Below are positions 19,240 through 27,006 of a DNA stretch of 64,000 nucleotides, one piece after another; within the stretch, counting starts at the first letter, position 1, and each line of letters opens with the position of its first letter. The notes under the pieces were generated by a model. That model worked only from the letters and a program-made list of their open reading frames with translations, was not told the DNA's origin and did not search any database. Made by a program: the position numbers and the translations under genes. Source of the DNA: Bryobacterales bacterium (lineage in GTDB: Bacteria > Acidobacteriota > Terriglobia > Bryobacterales > Bryobacteraceae); NCBI GenBank assembly GCA_016721425.1, contig JADKID010000015.1, positions 264,602 to 328,601 on the forward strand. The letters run 5' to 3'.

Positions 19240-20037
19240 ATGGTCTATCCGATAGAGGCGATTCTGTTGTTGGGCGTTGCGGTCGCCAATGCTGAGCCGG
19301 CAGCGGACTTGCTGATCGGCACCTGGTCTCTGAATCTCGAGAGGTCCGAGATCCGGGGCGGTCTTAGAGTGACGATCGAGCGCCGGGGTGAGGCGATTCG
19401 CTACGTGAGCGGTGGAGTTGAATTCACGGCGCTTTTCGGCGGTCGGGACTTTCCCATCCGGGGGGTCTCTAGCCAAGCGCAGGTTTCGCTCAAACGCGCG
19501 AACTCTCATACGATCGAACGAACATACAAACGCGAATCCGTACCCGTCAGCAGCGCGGTTCTGCGTGTCTCCCAGGACGGCCGCTTTCTGACCGTTGAAA
19601 ACCGGCGCCTGGACTCCGCCATCGAGGCGCGCCAATGGACCAACAAATACCAGAGAATCACGGCGGAAGATCCGTCCGATCCGTTCGCCGGCACCTGGGA
19701 ACGCAACCCTGTGCGCTCGCTCGGCAACAGCCTCGCCACGATCGCCTATGAAGTGTTCGAAACCGATGGGCTTCACTTCGTCGGAAACAACGTCGAGTAC
19801 CGGGCGAAACCAGACGGCAAAGACTACCCGGTAGTGGGCTCCATCGTAGCCGACTCAGTTTCCTTCAAGCGGCCGGCGCCGGGAACCATTGAGGAAGCGT
19901 GGAAGGACGGAGGCCGGCTCGCACTTCTGGTACGGCGTGTCGTTTCCGCCGACGGCAAGACATTGACGGCCTACTCCACGGGAACCACTGCGGAAGGAGA
20001 CCGTTTCGAAAACACTTACACCTACGAACGCCGCTGA
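19240..20037 (+). CDS. Secreted protein with two tandem lipocalin-like repeats, unknown function
   Basis: 265 residues. ATG at 19240 is preceded ten bases upstream by a perfect GGAGGT. The N-terminus (AILLLGVAVANAEP) is a short signal peptide. The mature part is two copies of one unit: LIGTWSLNLERS...GGVEFTALFGGRDFPIRG...SLKRANSHTIERTYK and FAGTWERNPVRS...NNVEYRAKPDGKDYPVVG...SFKRPAPGTIEEAWK. The GTW start and beta-rich pattern resemble small lipocalin-like domains of unknown function found in Acidobacteriota. No catalytic residues are evident. It appears monocistronic. Confidence 0.75.
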   Translation: MVYPIEAILLLGVAVANAEPAADLLIGTWSLNLERSEIRGGLRVTIERRGEAIRYVSGGVEFTALFGGRDFPIRGVSSQAQVSLKRANSHTIERTYKRESVPVSSAVLRVSQDGRFLTVENRRLDSAIEARQWTNKYQRITAEDPSDPFAGTWERNPVRSLGNSLATIAYEVFETDGLHFVGNNVEYRAKPDGKDYPVVGSIVADSVSFKRPAPGTIEEAWKDGGRLALLVRRVVSADGKTLTAYSTGTTAEGDRFENTYTYERR

Positions 20038-20111
20038 GTTCGGCCAGCCAAGTTGCCAGGGCGCGTGCCAGGTTGTCACCACGGCGTGTCATCAGCATCT
20101 CGTTCAACAAG

Positions 20112-20519
20112 ATGCTGAGTATGTACCTCCACGATCGGGCGCACTCGCTCACCTTCCGCCTGATCGGCGGACTATTCCGTGTGGAGGCCGGGGAAGTCGA
20201 GCAGGCTTGGAAGACAGCGTCCCCGACCCTCAAGGGGAGAGAGTTCATCATCGATCTCACAGGGGTTACGGCTTTGGATGCCGGCGGGCAAGAGTCCCTC
20301 CGCCGGTTGGCAGAGCAGGGCGCCCGGTTCATCACGGCCTCGGAGTTCACGGAATTAGCTGCCAGGGAAGCCTCCGGGCGCACGCCGGAAGCATTGCCCG
20401 TGCCTCGCGTGGGCAGGTGGCGGCGCTGGGTCTGCTTTGCGGTGGGCTGCTGCCGAGCTGCTGGCTGGGCATTGAGTATGAGCCTACCCTGCGTGAAGCG
20501 AATCCAGCGCCTCTGGTAG
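20112..20519 (+). CDS. STAS-like (anti-anti-sigma-factor-like) small protein
   Basis: 135 residues from ATG 20112 (a second ATG at 20121 is also possible). The core follows the STAS pattern: FRLIGGLFRVEAGEVEQAW, then a KGREFIIDLTGVTALDAGGQESL strand-helix ending in RRLAEQGARFITAS. The phospho-acceptor Ser/Thr expected after the D-L-T-x-V-T-x-L-D strand is Ala/Gly in this protein (DAGGQ), so it may not be switched by phosphorylation. No anti-sigma partner lies beside it. The last 35 residues look unlike a STAS tail and may result from decay. Confidence 0.55.
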   Translation: MLSMYLHDRAHSLTFRLIGGLFRVEAGEVEQAWKTASPTLKGREFIIDLTGVTALDAGGQESLRRLAEQGARFITASEFTELAAREASGRTPEALPVPRVGRWRRWVCFAVGCCRAAGWALSMSLPCVKRIQRLW

Positions 20520-20916
20520 GCGAGGCGCTGTCTCGCGTGCCGCTGTCGTGTGCCGCGGTTTGAGGATATGGTGCGGGCAGGACGGATGTAGCTTCTGCTT
20601 TGCCGATTCGGTCGAATTGGATGCACATGTGGGGAGTTAACTGGAAGAGGCGATCAGCGCTGAAGCGGTCAGCGGGATCAGAAGTCTGGTTTTTGAGGAT
20701 AAGTGGAATGAAGTGTAATCGACGTTGGGCTGAAACCTGGCGGTACACGAACCCCATCCTGTTATCAACCTCCTCCTGCCTCACCTTGGAGTCATGCGAG
20801 AGCGTGGACGAGTGGCGAAGTTAAAGTGACGTGGATTGGTAGCGAAGCAGAGCGTGACGGCATTCTGCCGGGACCGCGTGCTCTGTGCACCGCAAATCTT
20901 CGGGGGGAGGAATCGG
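20520..20916. other. Intergenic stretch, no clear gene
   Basis: About 400 bases. A frame starting near GTG 20420 and ending at 20563 reads GLLCGGLLPSCWLGIEYEP, which looks like the lipobox start of a TolC/NodT-type lipoprotein but is cut off after about 45 residues. Beyond it I see no gene or RNA. Confidence 0.35.
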
Positions 20917-21354
20917 CTAAGCTTGACTGGCGCGGTGCGGTCCGTGGCAGGGTAGGTGTGGGTAGATCTCGGTGTAGAGGGGCAGGTCCACGACAATCCC
21001 GGCGTCGGAGATATTCAATCGCATCGCTGGCCGGCCGTAGACCGAGTCGGGCTGGGCTGTGACCACGTGGGCCCACGGAATCCGGATCGGGCGAAAGCGG
21101 AATATCGCGGAGACGCGCAGATAGAGGGCGTCGTCCTGCAACGCCGCATCCGCGCAGCGGCGGAAGCGAATTGAATTCACGCGGATGGTCTCGCGGCGAT
21201 GGGTCCAGAGCTGCGGTTCGGGGTTGCAGGCGTAACGGGATTCCAGCTTGTGCCAGCCGGAGAGCTCAGCGAACAACCAGGCTACGGCGCGGAAGCCCGC
21301 GTAGAGGCTCACGAGGCAGGTTGTCAGGATCAGTAGGACGAATGGGGCCGACAT
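20917..21354 (-). CDS. Small membrane-anchored protein of unknown function
   Basis: 145 residues starting MSAPFVLLILTTCLVSLYAGF, one N-terminal transmembrane segment. The soluble part has RIPWAHVVTAQPDSVYGRPAMRLNISDAGIVVDLPLY, similar in style to small PH-like membrane proteins, but I do not recognise the family. It is 14 bases downstream of dut on the same strand, so it is probably in the dut transcript. A much longer open frame continues through the start on this strand as antisense to thyX, but the protein-like part begins here. Confidence 0.6.
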   Translation of the reverse strand: MSAPFVLLILTTCLVSLYAGFRAVAWLFAELSGWHKLESRYACNPEPQLWTHRRETIRVNSIRFRRCADAALQDDALYLRVSAIFRFRPIRIPWAHVVTAQPDSVYGRPAMRLNISDAGIVVDLPLYTEIYPHLPCHGPHRASQA

Positions 21355-21368
21355 GCCTACGCCTCTCT

Positions 21369-21800
21369 CTACCGCCCGCTGGAGCCGAAGCCGCCGGCGC
21401 CGCGGGTGGTCTCGTCCAACTCCACTTCCTCCCATTCCACGGCTTCGTAGCGGGCGATCACCATCTGGGCGATGCGGTCGCCTTTGTGGACCTGATAGGG
21501 CTCGCGGCCGAGGTTGAGGAGGATGACGCGGATCTCGCCGCGATAGCCGGGGTCGATGGTGGCGGGGGAGTTGGGGAGGGTGATGGCGTGCTTGAGGGCT
21601 AGGCCGCTGCGGGGGCGGATCTGGGCCTCGTAGCCGGGGGGGAGCGCGATGGCGAGGCCGGTGGGGACGAGGGCGGGCACGTTGGGCTGGAGTTGCACAT
21701 CGGCCAGGGACTTGAGGTCGAGGCCGGCGTCCTCCTCCGGGCCGTGGGCGTAGACGGGGAGCTCGGCGTCGGGGTGGAGGCGCTGGATTCGTAGTTTCAT
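21369..21800 (-). CDS. dut: dUTP diphosphatase (trimeric dUTPase)
   Basis: 143 residues, the normal length. The five dUTPase motifs are present in order: AGLDLKS (motif 1), PRSGLALKH (2), TIDPGYRGEIRVILLN (3, with the catalytic Asp in DPGYRGE), KGDRIAQMVI (4) and the C-terminal RGAGGFGSSGR arm (5). It hydrolyses dUTP to dUMP and pyrophosphate, protecting DNA from uracil and supplying dUMP to the thymidylate synthase encoded divergently next to it. Its ATG overlaps the beginning of the thyX reading frame on the opposite strand, leaving almost no intergenic space. Confidence 0.97.
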   Translation of the reverse strand: MKLRIQRLHPDAELPVYAHGPEEDAGLDLKSLADVQLQPNVPALVPTGLAIALPPGYEAQIRPRSGLALKHAITLPNSPATIDPGYRGEIRVILLNLGREPYQVHKGDRIAQMVIARYEAVEWEEVELDETTRGAGGFGSSGR

Positions 21801-21813
21801 GCGGGTCTTCGCT

Positions 21814-23244
21814 ATGATAACAGCCGTGTCCCGAGTGATCTCCGTTGGGCCGATGCCGCCCGAAAAACTTGCCTACGCGCTGGCCCGCTACAGCCGGTCG
21901 CCTGATTCGATCCGGGAGTCCGTGGAGTGGGTGCGGTCGCACGATTCCTCGAAATTCCTGGAGAGTTTTTACTTCCAGTACGGCCACGCCTCCATCGCGG
22001 ATCTGGGGCACCTGGCGTTGTGCTTTGAGGGCACGAGCGAGGTGGCTGCCATCGAGATTGAGGATGAGCAGTTGTGGGACGGGCAGGCGCGATCGTCGCG
22101 CTATCAGGATTTTTCGAAGTCCGGATTTGTGACGCCTCCGGAACTGGATGCGGCGCAGGCGGCTGCCTATCAGGAGGCCGGTAAAAAGCTGCTGGCCGGC
22201 TACCGCGAGATTCACGGGCGGGCCTATGAGCATCTGTGCGCGCAGTTGCCGAAGCCGGAGGGGATGAAGGCGGATGCGTATCAGCGCAACCTGACGGCAA
22301 GGGCGTTTGACGTGGCGCGGTATCTGCTGTTTTTGGGGATTCCGACGGGCGTTGGGCAGGTGACGAGTATTCGCACGCTGGAAAAGCAGATCCGGCGGCT
22401 GAAGGCTAGCTCGTATGCCGAGGTGCGAGATTTGGGGGCCGAGGCGGCGGCGGCCTGCGCGGCGCAGCCGCATTGCGTGTGGGGGAGCGAGGCGCAGGAG
22501 CCCGTGGCGCCGACGCTGGCGAAGTACGTTGAGCCGGACGGTTATCCGGGGCGGGCCGTGGGCGAACTGGCGGCGTGGGCCGCGCAGAATCTGCCGGCCT
22601 CCGGGGGGCGGGCGGCCGCGCCTGTGGAGTTGACGAAGTGCGTGGAGCCTTTGGCGCAGATTGCGGCCACCTTGCTGTATGCGGCGACGGATTGGCCGTT
22701 CCAGGATCTGCACGAATTGACGGCTGGTTGGAGCCGGGCGCGGCAGGTCGAGATTCTCGACGTGGCGTTGCAGAGCCGGTCGCGCCGGGATGATCTGCTG
22801 CGCGAGTTCCGGGGCGGGCCGTATGCCTACGACATGCTGATCGATATCGGCGCCTACCGGGATATGCACCGGCACCGGCGGTGCCATCAGACGCGGCAGG
22901 CGTATACGTGGAAGCACGGGTTCTCGACGCCGGCGGTGATCGGCGAGGCTGGGCTCACGGAGATGTACGAAAGTGCGCTGGCGAGCGCACGGGCGAGTGC
23001 AGCCGAACTGCCGGAGCTGGCCGGGCACTACCTGCTGCCGTTTGCGATGAAGGGCCGGTTTCTGTTCCAGATGGACTTTGCGGAGGCGGAGTACATCTCC
23101 AAGCTGCGGAGCGGCGTGAAGGGGCACTTCAGCTATCGCGACGTGGCGTGGCGGATGAAGACGGAGATGGACCGTGTGGAGCCGGAACTGGGTCGTTTGA
23201 TTGACGCGACGCCGCCCTGGGTGGAAGATCCGCTGGTGCGGTGA
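21814..23244 (+). CDS. thyX: FAD-dependent thymidylate synthase, double-length form
   Basis: About 477 residues, about twice a normal ThyX (near 220-250). First half: YFQYGHASIADLGHLALCFEGTS (the EHAS-type flavin/dUMP region) and SSRYQDFSKSGFVTP; the canonical RHRxxSxxxxS is not intact here. Second half: YRDMHRHRRCHQTRQAY carries the RHR, followed by MKGRFLFQMDFAEAEYISKLRSGVKGHFSYR. The protein makes dTMP from dUMP with methylenetetrahydrofolate and FADH2. The start is uncertain: ATG 21799, ATG 21814 and GTG 21826 are all in frame; 21814 is a compromise. It is divergent from dut. Confidence 0.88.
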   Translation: MITAVSRVISVGPMPPEKLAYALARYSRSPDSIRESVEWVRSHDSSKFLESFYFQYGHASIADLGHLALCFEGTSEVAAIEIEDEQLWDGQARSSRYQDFSKSGFVTPPELDAAQAAAYQEAGKKLLAGYREIHGRAYEHLCAQLPKPEGMKADAYQRNLTARAFDVARYLLFLGIPTGVGQVTSIRTLEKQIRRLKASSYAEVRDLGAEAAAACAAQPHCVWGSEAQEPVAPTLAKYVEPDGYPGRAVGELAAWAAQNLPASGGRAAAPVELTKCVEPLAQIAATLLYAATDWPFQDLHELTAGWSRARQVEILDVALQSRSRRDDLLREFRGGPYAYDMLIDIGAYRDMHRHRRCHQTRQAYTWKHGFSTPAVIGEAGLTEMYESALASARASAAELPELAGHYLLPFAMKGRFLFQMDFAEAEYISKLRSGVKGHFSYRDVAWRMKTEMDRVEPELGRLIDATPPWVEDPLVR

Positions 23245-23274
23245 TTCCGAGCCCTCGGACTCTACAATGGATGT

Positions 23275-24144
23275 ATGGTCCGAATCTGTGTGCTGGCGCT
23301 GATTGCCGTGGTGGCGGCGGCGCAAGATTTCTCGCAAGTGAAGATCGAGCGGGCTGGCGCGGGTTACCGTTTCACGGAAGGTCCGGCGTGGTCGCACGAC
23401 GGGTACCTGCTGTTCAGCGATATTCCGAACGACCGTCTGCATAAGCTGGTGCCGGGTAAGGGCATCGAGCTGGTACGCGAGGGGACTGGCGGCGGCAACG
23501 GCAACGCGATCGACGAGAAGGGCCGCGTGATCACCTGCGAGGGCGACAGCCGGCGCGTGACGCGGCGCAACGCGAAGGGTGACGTCGAGGTGCTGGCGGA
23601 GCGGTTTGAGGGCAAGCGGCTGAACGCGCCGAACGACGTAGTGGTGCGCAAGGACGGCAACATCTACTTCACGGATCCGGCGTTTGGGAAGCAGGACGAC
23701 ACCAAGGAGCTGCCTTTTTACGGGGTGTACCGGATCACCTCGAAGGGCGAGCTGAGCGTGGTTGCGCGGAGTGACAAGCGGCCGAACGGGATCGCACTTT
23801 CTCCGAATGGTCGGCTGCTGTATGTGGCCGGATCGGATGAGCGGGTGATCCGCGTGTACGACTTGGACCGAAGCGGCGCGGCGACGAATGAGCGGGTGCT
23901 GATCACGGGCATCGACGGCGTACCGGACGGTCTCAAGACGGACGAGAAGGGCAACATCTACGTGGCTTGCCGGGGCATTGCCATCTATACGCCGGGCGGG
24001 CAGTTCATTCACATGATCGAGCTGGCGGAGAAGCCCTCGAACCTGGTGTTTGGCGACGGGGATTTGCAGGGGCTGTTTGTGACGGCGCGGGGCATGTTGC
24101 TGCACATCCGGCTGGACGTCAAGGGCTGGAGTTCGACACAGTGA
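23275..24144 (+). CDS. SMP-30/gluconolactonase-like secreted protein
   Basis: 289 residues with a signal peptide (VLALIAVVAAAQDF). It is a six-bladed propeller of the SMP-30/LRE family: FTEGPAWSHDGYLLFSDIPNDRL, GNGNAIDEKGRVITCEGDSRRVTRR, LNAPNDVVVRKDGNIYFTDPAFG and RPNGIALSPNGRLLYVAGSDE carry the metal-site Glu, Asn and Asp residues typical of gluconolactonases. It would hydrolyse a lactone outside the cytoplasm; the exact substrate is unknown. It lies 30 bases after thyX and overlaps the Nudix gene by four bases (GTGA), so they are likely in one transcript. Confidence 0.88.
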   Translation: MVRICVLALIAVVAAAQDFSQVKIERAGAGYRFTEGPAWSHDGYLLFSDIPNDRLHKLVPGKGIELVREGTGGGNGNAIDEKGRVITCEGDSRRVTRRNAKGDVEVLAERFEGKRLNAPNDVVVRKDGNIYFTDPAFGKQDDTKELPFYGVYRITSKGELSVVARSDKRPNGIALSPNGRLLYVAGSDERVIRVYDLDRSGAATNERVLITGIDGVPDGLKTDEKGNIYVACRGIAIYTPGGQFIHMIELAEKPSNLVFGDGDLQGLFVTARGMLLHIRLDVKGWSSTQ

Positions 24145-24587
24145 GCGGCCAGGGCACGGAGAGCCGGCGGTATCCGGTGCGGCCGATGCTGGGCGTGGGC
24201 GCGGTGGTGTTTCGCGGGGATGCGGTGCTGCTGATTGAGCGCGGTCAGGAGCCGTTGAAGGGCTGGTGGACATTGCCGGGCGGCATGGTGGAGGTGGGGG
24301 AGCGGCTGGAGTGCGCGGTGCGGCGGGAGATTCTGGAAGAGACGGGGCTGACGATCCGGCCGGTGGAAGTGGCCGCGCTGTTTGAGCGGATCATGCCGGA
24401 CGCCGAGGGGCGGACCGAGTACCACTACGTGATTGTGGATTATCTGTGCGAGTACGAGAGCGGCGAACTGGCGGCGGCGAGCGACGTGGCGGGGGCGGCA
24501 TGGGTGCCGCTGGACCGGATACATGAGTTGAAGATGGCGCCGGGCACTCCGCCGGTGATCGAGAAGGGTTTGCGGTTGAGGCGATGA
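24141..24587 (+). CDS. Nudix hydrolase
   Basis: 148 residues from GTG 24141, which overlaps the preceding stop by four bases; ATG 24186 is an alternative start. The full Nudix box is present, G-x5-E-x7-REILEE-x-G (from GGMVEVGERLECAVRRE to ETGLTI). Such enzymes hydrolyse nucleoside diphosphate derivatives; with RPMLGVGAVVFRGDAVLLIERG it is closest in style to ADP-ribose pyrophosphatase/MutT-like members, but substrate is not decidable. The stop overlaps the mutS2 ATG (ATGA), indicating coupled translation. Confidence 0.9.
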   Translation: MSGQGTESRRYPVRPMLGVGAVVFRGDAVLLIERGQEPLKGWWTLPGGMVEVGERLECAVRREILEETGLTIRPVEVAALFERIMPDAEGRTEYHYVIVDYLCEYESGELAAASDVAGAAWVPLDRIHELKMAPGTPPVIEKGLRLRR

Positions 24588-27001
24588 ATCAAGAGAGCCT
24601 GGAACTGTTGGAATACGAGCGGCTGCGCGCGCTGGTGGGCCGCTATGTGGCGAGCACGGCGGGGCGGAAGCTGCTGGCGATGGTGCATCCGCGGCTGGAC
24701 CGGGGGCGGCTGGAATCCGAACTGGCAGAGGCGGCCGAGGCGATCGCGTATTTGAACGACGCATCGAGGCCGCCGACGCGCGGCGGCGACATGCCGGTGC
24801 GGTTGAAGTTTGAGGGGCTGCCGGATGTGAGCGAGGCGGCGGCGAAGCTGCGGATTGACGGCACGGTGCTGGAGGGGTTGGAGATCAGCGCGCTGGCTAC
24901 CGTGCTGGAGCGGGCCACCGAGGTGCGGCAGGCGCTGGCCGGGCGTGGGGCGCAGTTTCCGAAGCTCACGCTGCTGGCGGCGGAGATCGGCGATTTCCGG
25001 CAGGCGCTGCGGGAGATCTCGGGCAAGATCCTGCCGGATGGGTCGCTTTCTGATGACGCCAGCGTGGCGCTGCGGCGGATCCGGCGGGACATGGAGCGGC
25101 AGCGGCACGACATCACGGATTCGCTGGAGCGGTTTTTGAAGGCGCACCGCGATGACGGGTTGTTGCAGGAAGAGTTTGTGGCGATCCGCAACGACCGGTT
25201 TGTGGTTCCGATTGTGCCGGGCGCGAAACGCAAGCTGCCGGGCGTGGTTCATGCGGCGAGCAGCAGCGGGCAGACGCTGTTTCTGGAGCCGATGGAGACC
25301 ATCGATCTCAACAACGATCTGGTGCGGTTGCAAGAGGAAGAGATCCGGGAGACGTACCGAATTCTGCGCGACATGACGGACCGCCTGCGGGAGCATGCGC
25401 CGGAGATCCGGGCGGCGGCGCGGGCGCTGGCGGTGCTGGACCTGATCTTTGCCAAAGCGCGGTTTGCGGAGGACTTCCGGTGTGTGATTCCACGGTTTTC
25501 GCCGGAAGAGAGTCCACGGCTGATGTTGAACGGAGCGCGTCATCCGCTGTTAGAGGACGTGCTGCGGCGGCAGCAGAAGCGTGTGGTGCCGGTGTCGTTT
25601 GAGTTGGACGAATCGAAGCGCACGCTGCTGATCAGCGGCCCGAACACGGGCGGCAAGACTGTGGCGATGAAGACGGTGGGGCTGCTGGCGCTGATGGCGC
25701 AAAGCGGGTTGCCGGTGCCGGCGGAGGAGGCGGAGTTTCCGCTGTTCGACGACGTGCTGGCCGATATTGGCGACAACCAGAGCATCGAGCAGAGCCTTTC
25801 GAGCTTTGGCGCGCACGTGGCGCGGATCAAGGAGATGGTGGAGGCGGCGACGTCGGGGGCGCTGGTGCTGCTGGACGAACTGGGGCGGGCGACGGATCCG
25901 GAGGAGGGCGGCGCGCTGGGCGTGGCGATATTGGATGAATTCCGGCAACATGGCGCGTTCACGCTGGCGTCGACGCACCTGCTGGCGTTGAAGGTGTATG
26001 GGGCGAATACGCCGGGCGTGTTGAATGCGTCGATGGGATTCAACGAGGAGACGCTGGAGCCGACGTATCTGTTGCGGACGGGGGCTCCGGGGAAGTCGGC
26101 CGGGTTGGATATTGCGACACGGCTGGGGCTGCCGCAGCGCTTGATTGAGCGGGCGCGCGGGGCGATGTCCTCGACAGAGAGGGACATCGCACAGTTCCTG
26201 AATCAGTTGGAGAGCAAGATCAGCGAAGTGTCGGCCGAGGCGGGGGAGTTGCGGCGGCAGAAGACGGAGTTGGAGGAGCGCGAGCGGCAGTTGCTGGTGG
26301 AGATGGAGAAGCGCGAGAAGCGGCGGCAGCGCGAGTTTGAAGAGGGCGCGGCCGAGGCGCAGAAGCGATTTGAACAGCAGGCGCGGGAGGCGATTGAGAG
26401 CGCGCTCTCGGCGCCGGAGCAGCGCAAGGTGGCGGAGAAGGTGCTGCGGCAGGTGGCCAGGACGAAGCGCGAGTTTCAGGAGTCCGTGGAGACGCTGGGG
26501 CAGCGGGACACGCCGAAGAAGCAGGCGCCGAAGGATCAGATCAAAGAGGGCGGGCGGGTGCGGCTGCGCGACGTGAGCGGTCCGGCGCGGGTGCGGAAGA
26601 TCCTGGCGAACGGGATGCTCGACGTGGAGGTGGGATTTCTGAAGATGCAGGTCCCGATGAGCGAGGTGACGGAAGTGTTGCCGGATGCGGGGCCGCAGAA
26701 CACGATGCTGCCGAAGGGCGTGACGTTCACGGCGGGGCCGCGGTGGGACACGCTGACGCGGGAGATCAACCTGATTGGGAAGCATGCGGAAGAGGCGCTG
26801 GAAGAGGTGGACCGGTTTTTGGATTCCGCGTATATGGCGGGGGTGATGCGCGTGCGCGTTGTGCATGGGCACGGCATGGGCGTGCTGCGGCGGATGGTGC
26901 ACGACTTGTGCAAGGCGCACCCGCACGTGGAGAAGTTCTATGCGGGCGGACCGTCGGAGGGCGGCACGGGCGCTACGATTATTGAGCTAAAGGAGAGCTG
27001 A
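24584..27001 (+). CDS. mutS2: Endonuclease MutS2 (recombination / ribosome rescue)
   Basis: 805 residues, standard for MutS2. Order: helical lever/clamp region, ATPase with Walker A GPNTGGKT (residues 352-359) and Walker B LVLLDELGRATDPEEG with the signature STHLLALK, a long coiled coil (about 520-640), and the C-terminal Smr nuclease domain (HGHGMGVLRR at residues 761-770). There is no N-terminal mismatch-recognition domain. MutS2 suppresses recombination and, in some bacteria, splits collided ribosomes. It overlaps the Nudix gene by four bases and converges on the spermidine-synthase-like gene with a five-base gap. Confidence 0.97.
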   Translation: MNQESLELLEYERLRALVGRYVASTAGRKLLAMVHPRLDRGRLESELAEAAEAIAYLNDASRPPTRGGDMPVRLKFEGLPDVSEAAAKLRIDGTVLEGLEISALATVLERATEVRQALAGRGAQFPKLTLLAAEIGDFRQALREISGKILPDGSLSDDASVALRRIRRDMERQRHDITDSLERFLKAHRDDGLLQEEFVAIRNDRFVVPIVPGAKRKLPGVVHAASSSGQTLFLEPMETIDLNNDLVRLQEEEIRETYRILRDMTDRLREHAPEIRAAARALAVLDLIFAKARFAEDFRCVIPRFSPEESPRLMLNGARHPLLEDVLRRQQKRVVPVSFELDESKRTLLISGPNTGGKTVAMKTVGLLALMAQSGLPVPAEEAEFPLFDDVLADIGDNQSIEQSLSSFGAHVARIKEMVEAATSGALVLLDELGRATDPEEGGALGVAILDEFRQHGAFTLASTHLLALKVYGANTPGVLNASMGFNEETLEPTYLLRTGAPGKSAGLDIATRLGLPQRLIERARGAMSSTERDIAQFLNQLESKISEVSAEAGELRRQKTELEERERQLLVEMEKREKRRQREFEEGAAEAQKRFEQQAREAIESALSAPEQRKVAEKVLRQVARTKREFQESVETLGQRDTPKKQAPKDQIKEGGRVRLRDVSGPARVRKILANGMLDVEVGFLKMQVPMSEVTEVLPDAGPQNTMLPKGVTFTAGPRWDTLTREINLIGKHAEEALEEVDRFLDSAYMAGVMRVRVVHGHGMGVLRRMVHDLCKAHPHVEKFYAGGPSEGGTGATIIELKES

Positions 27002-27006
27002 GGCGA

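Noticed and set aside
20917..24273. An 1118-codon minus-strand open frame over dut, thyX, SMP-30 and Nudix genes
   Set aside because: It is antisense to well-supported genes, composed of Arg/Pro/His-rich low-complexity sequence; only its last 145 codons look like a protein.
24440..26926. Long minus-strand frames opposite mutS2
   Set aside because: High-GC codon-bias shadows; mutS2 has all its motifs on the plus strand.
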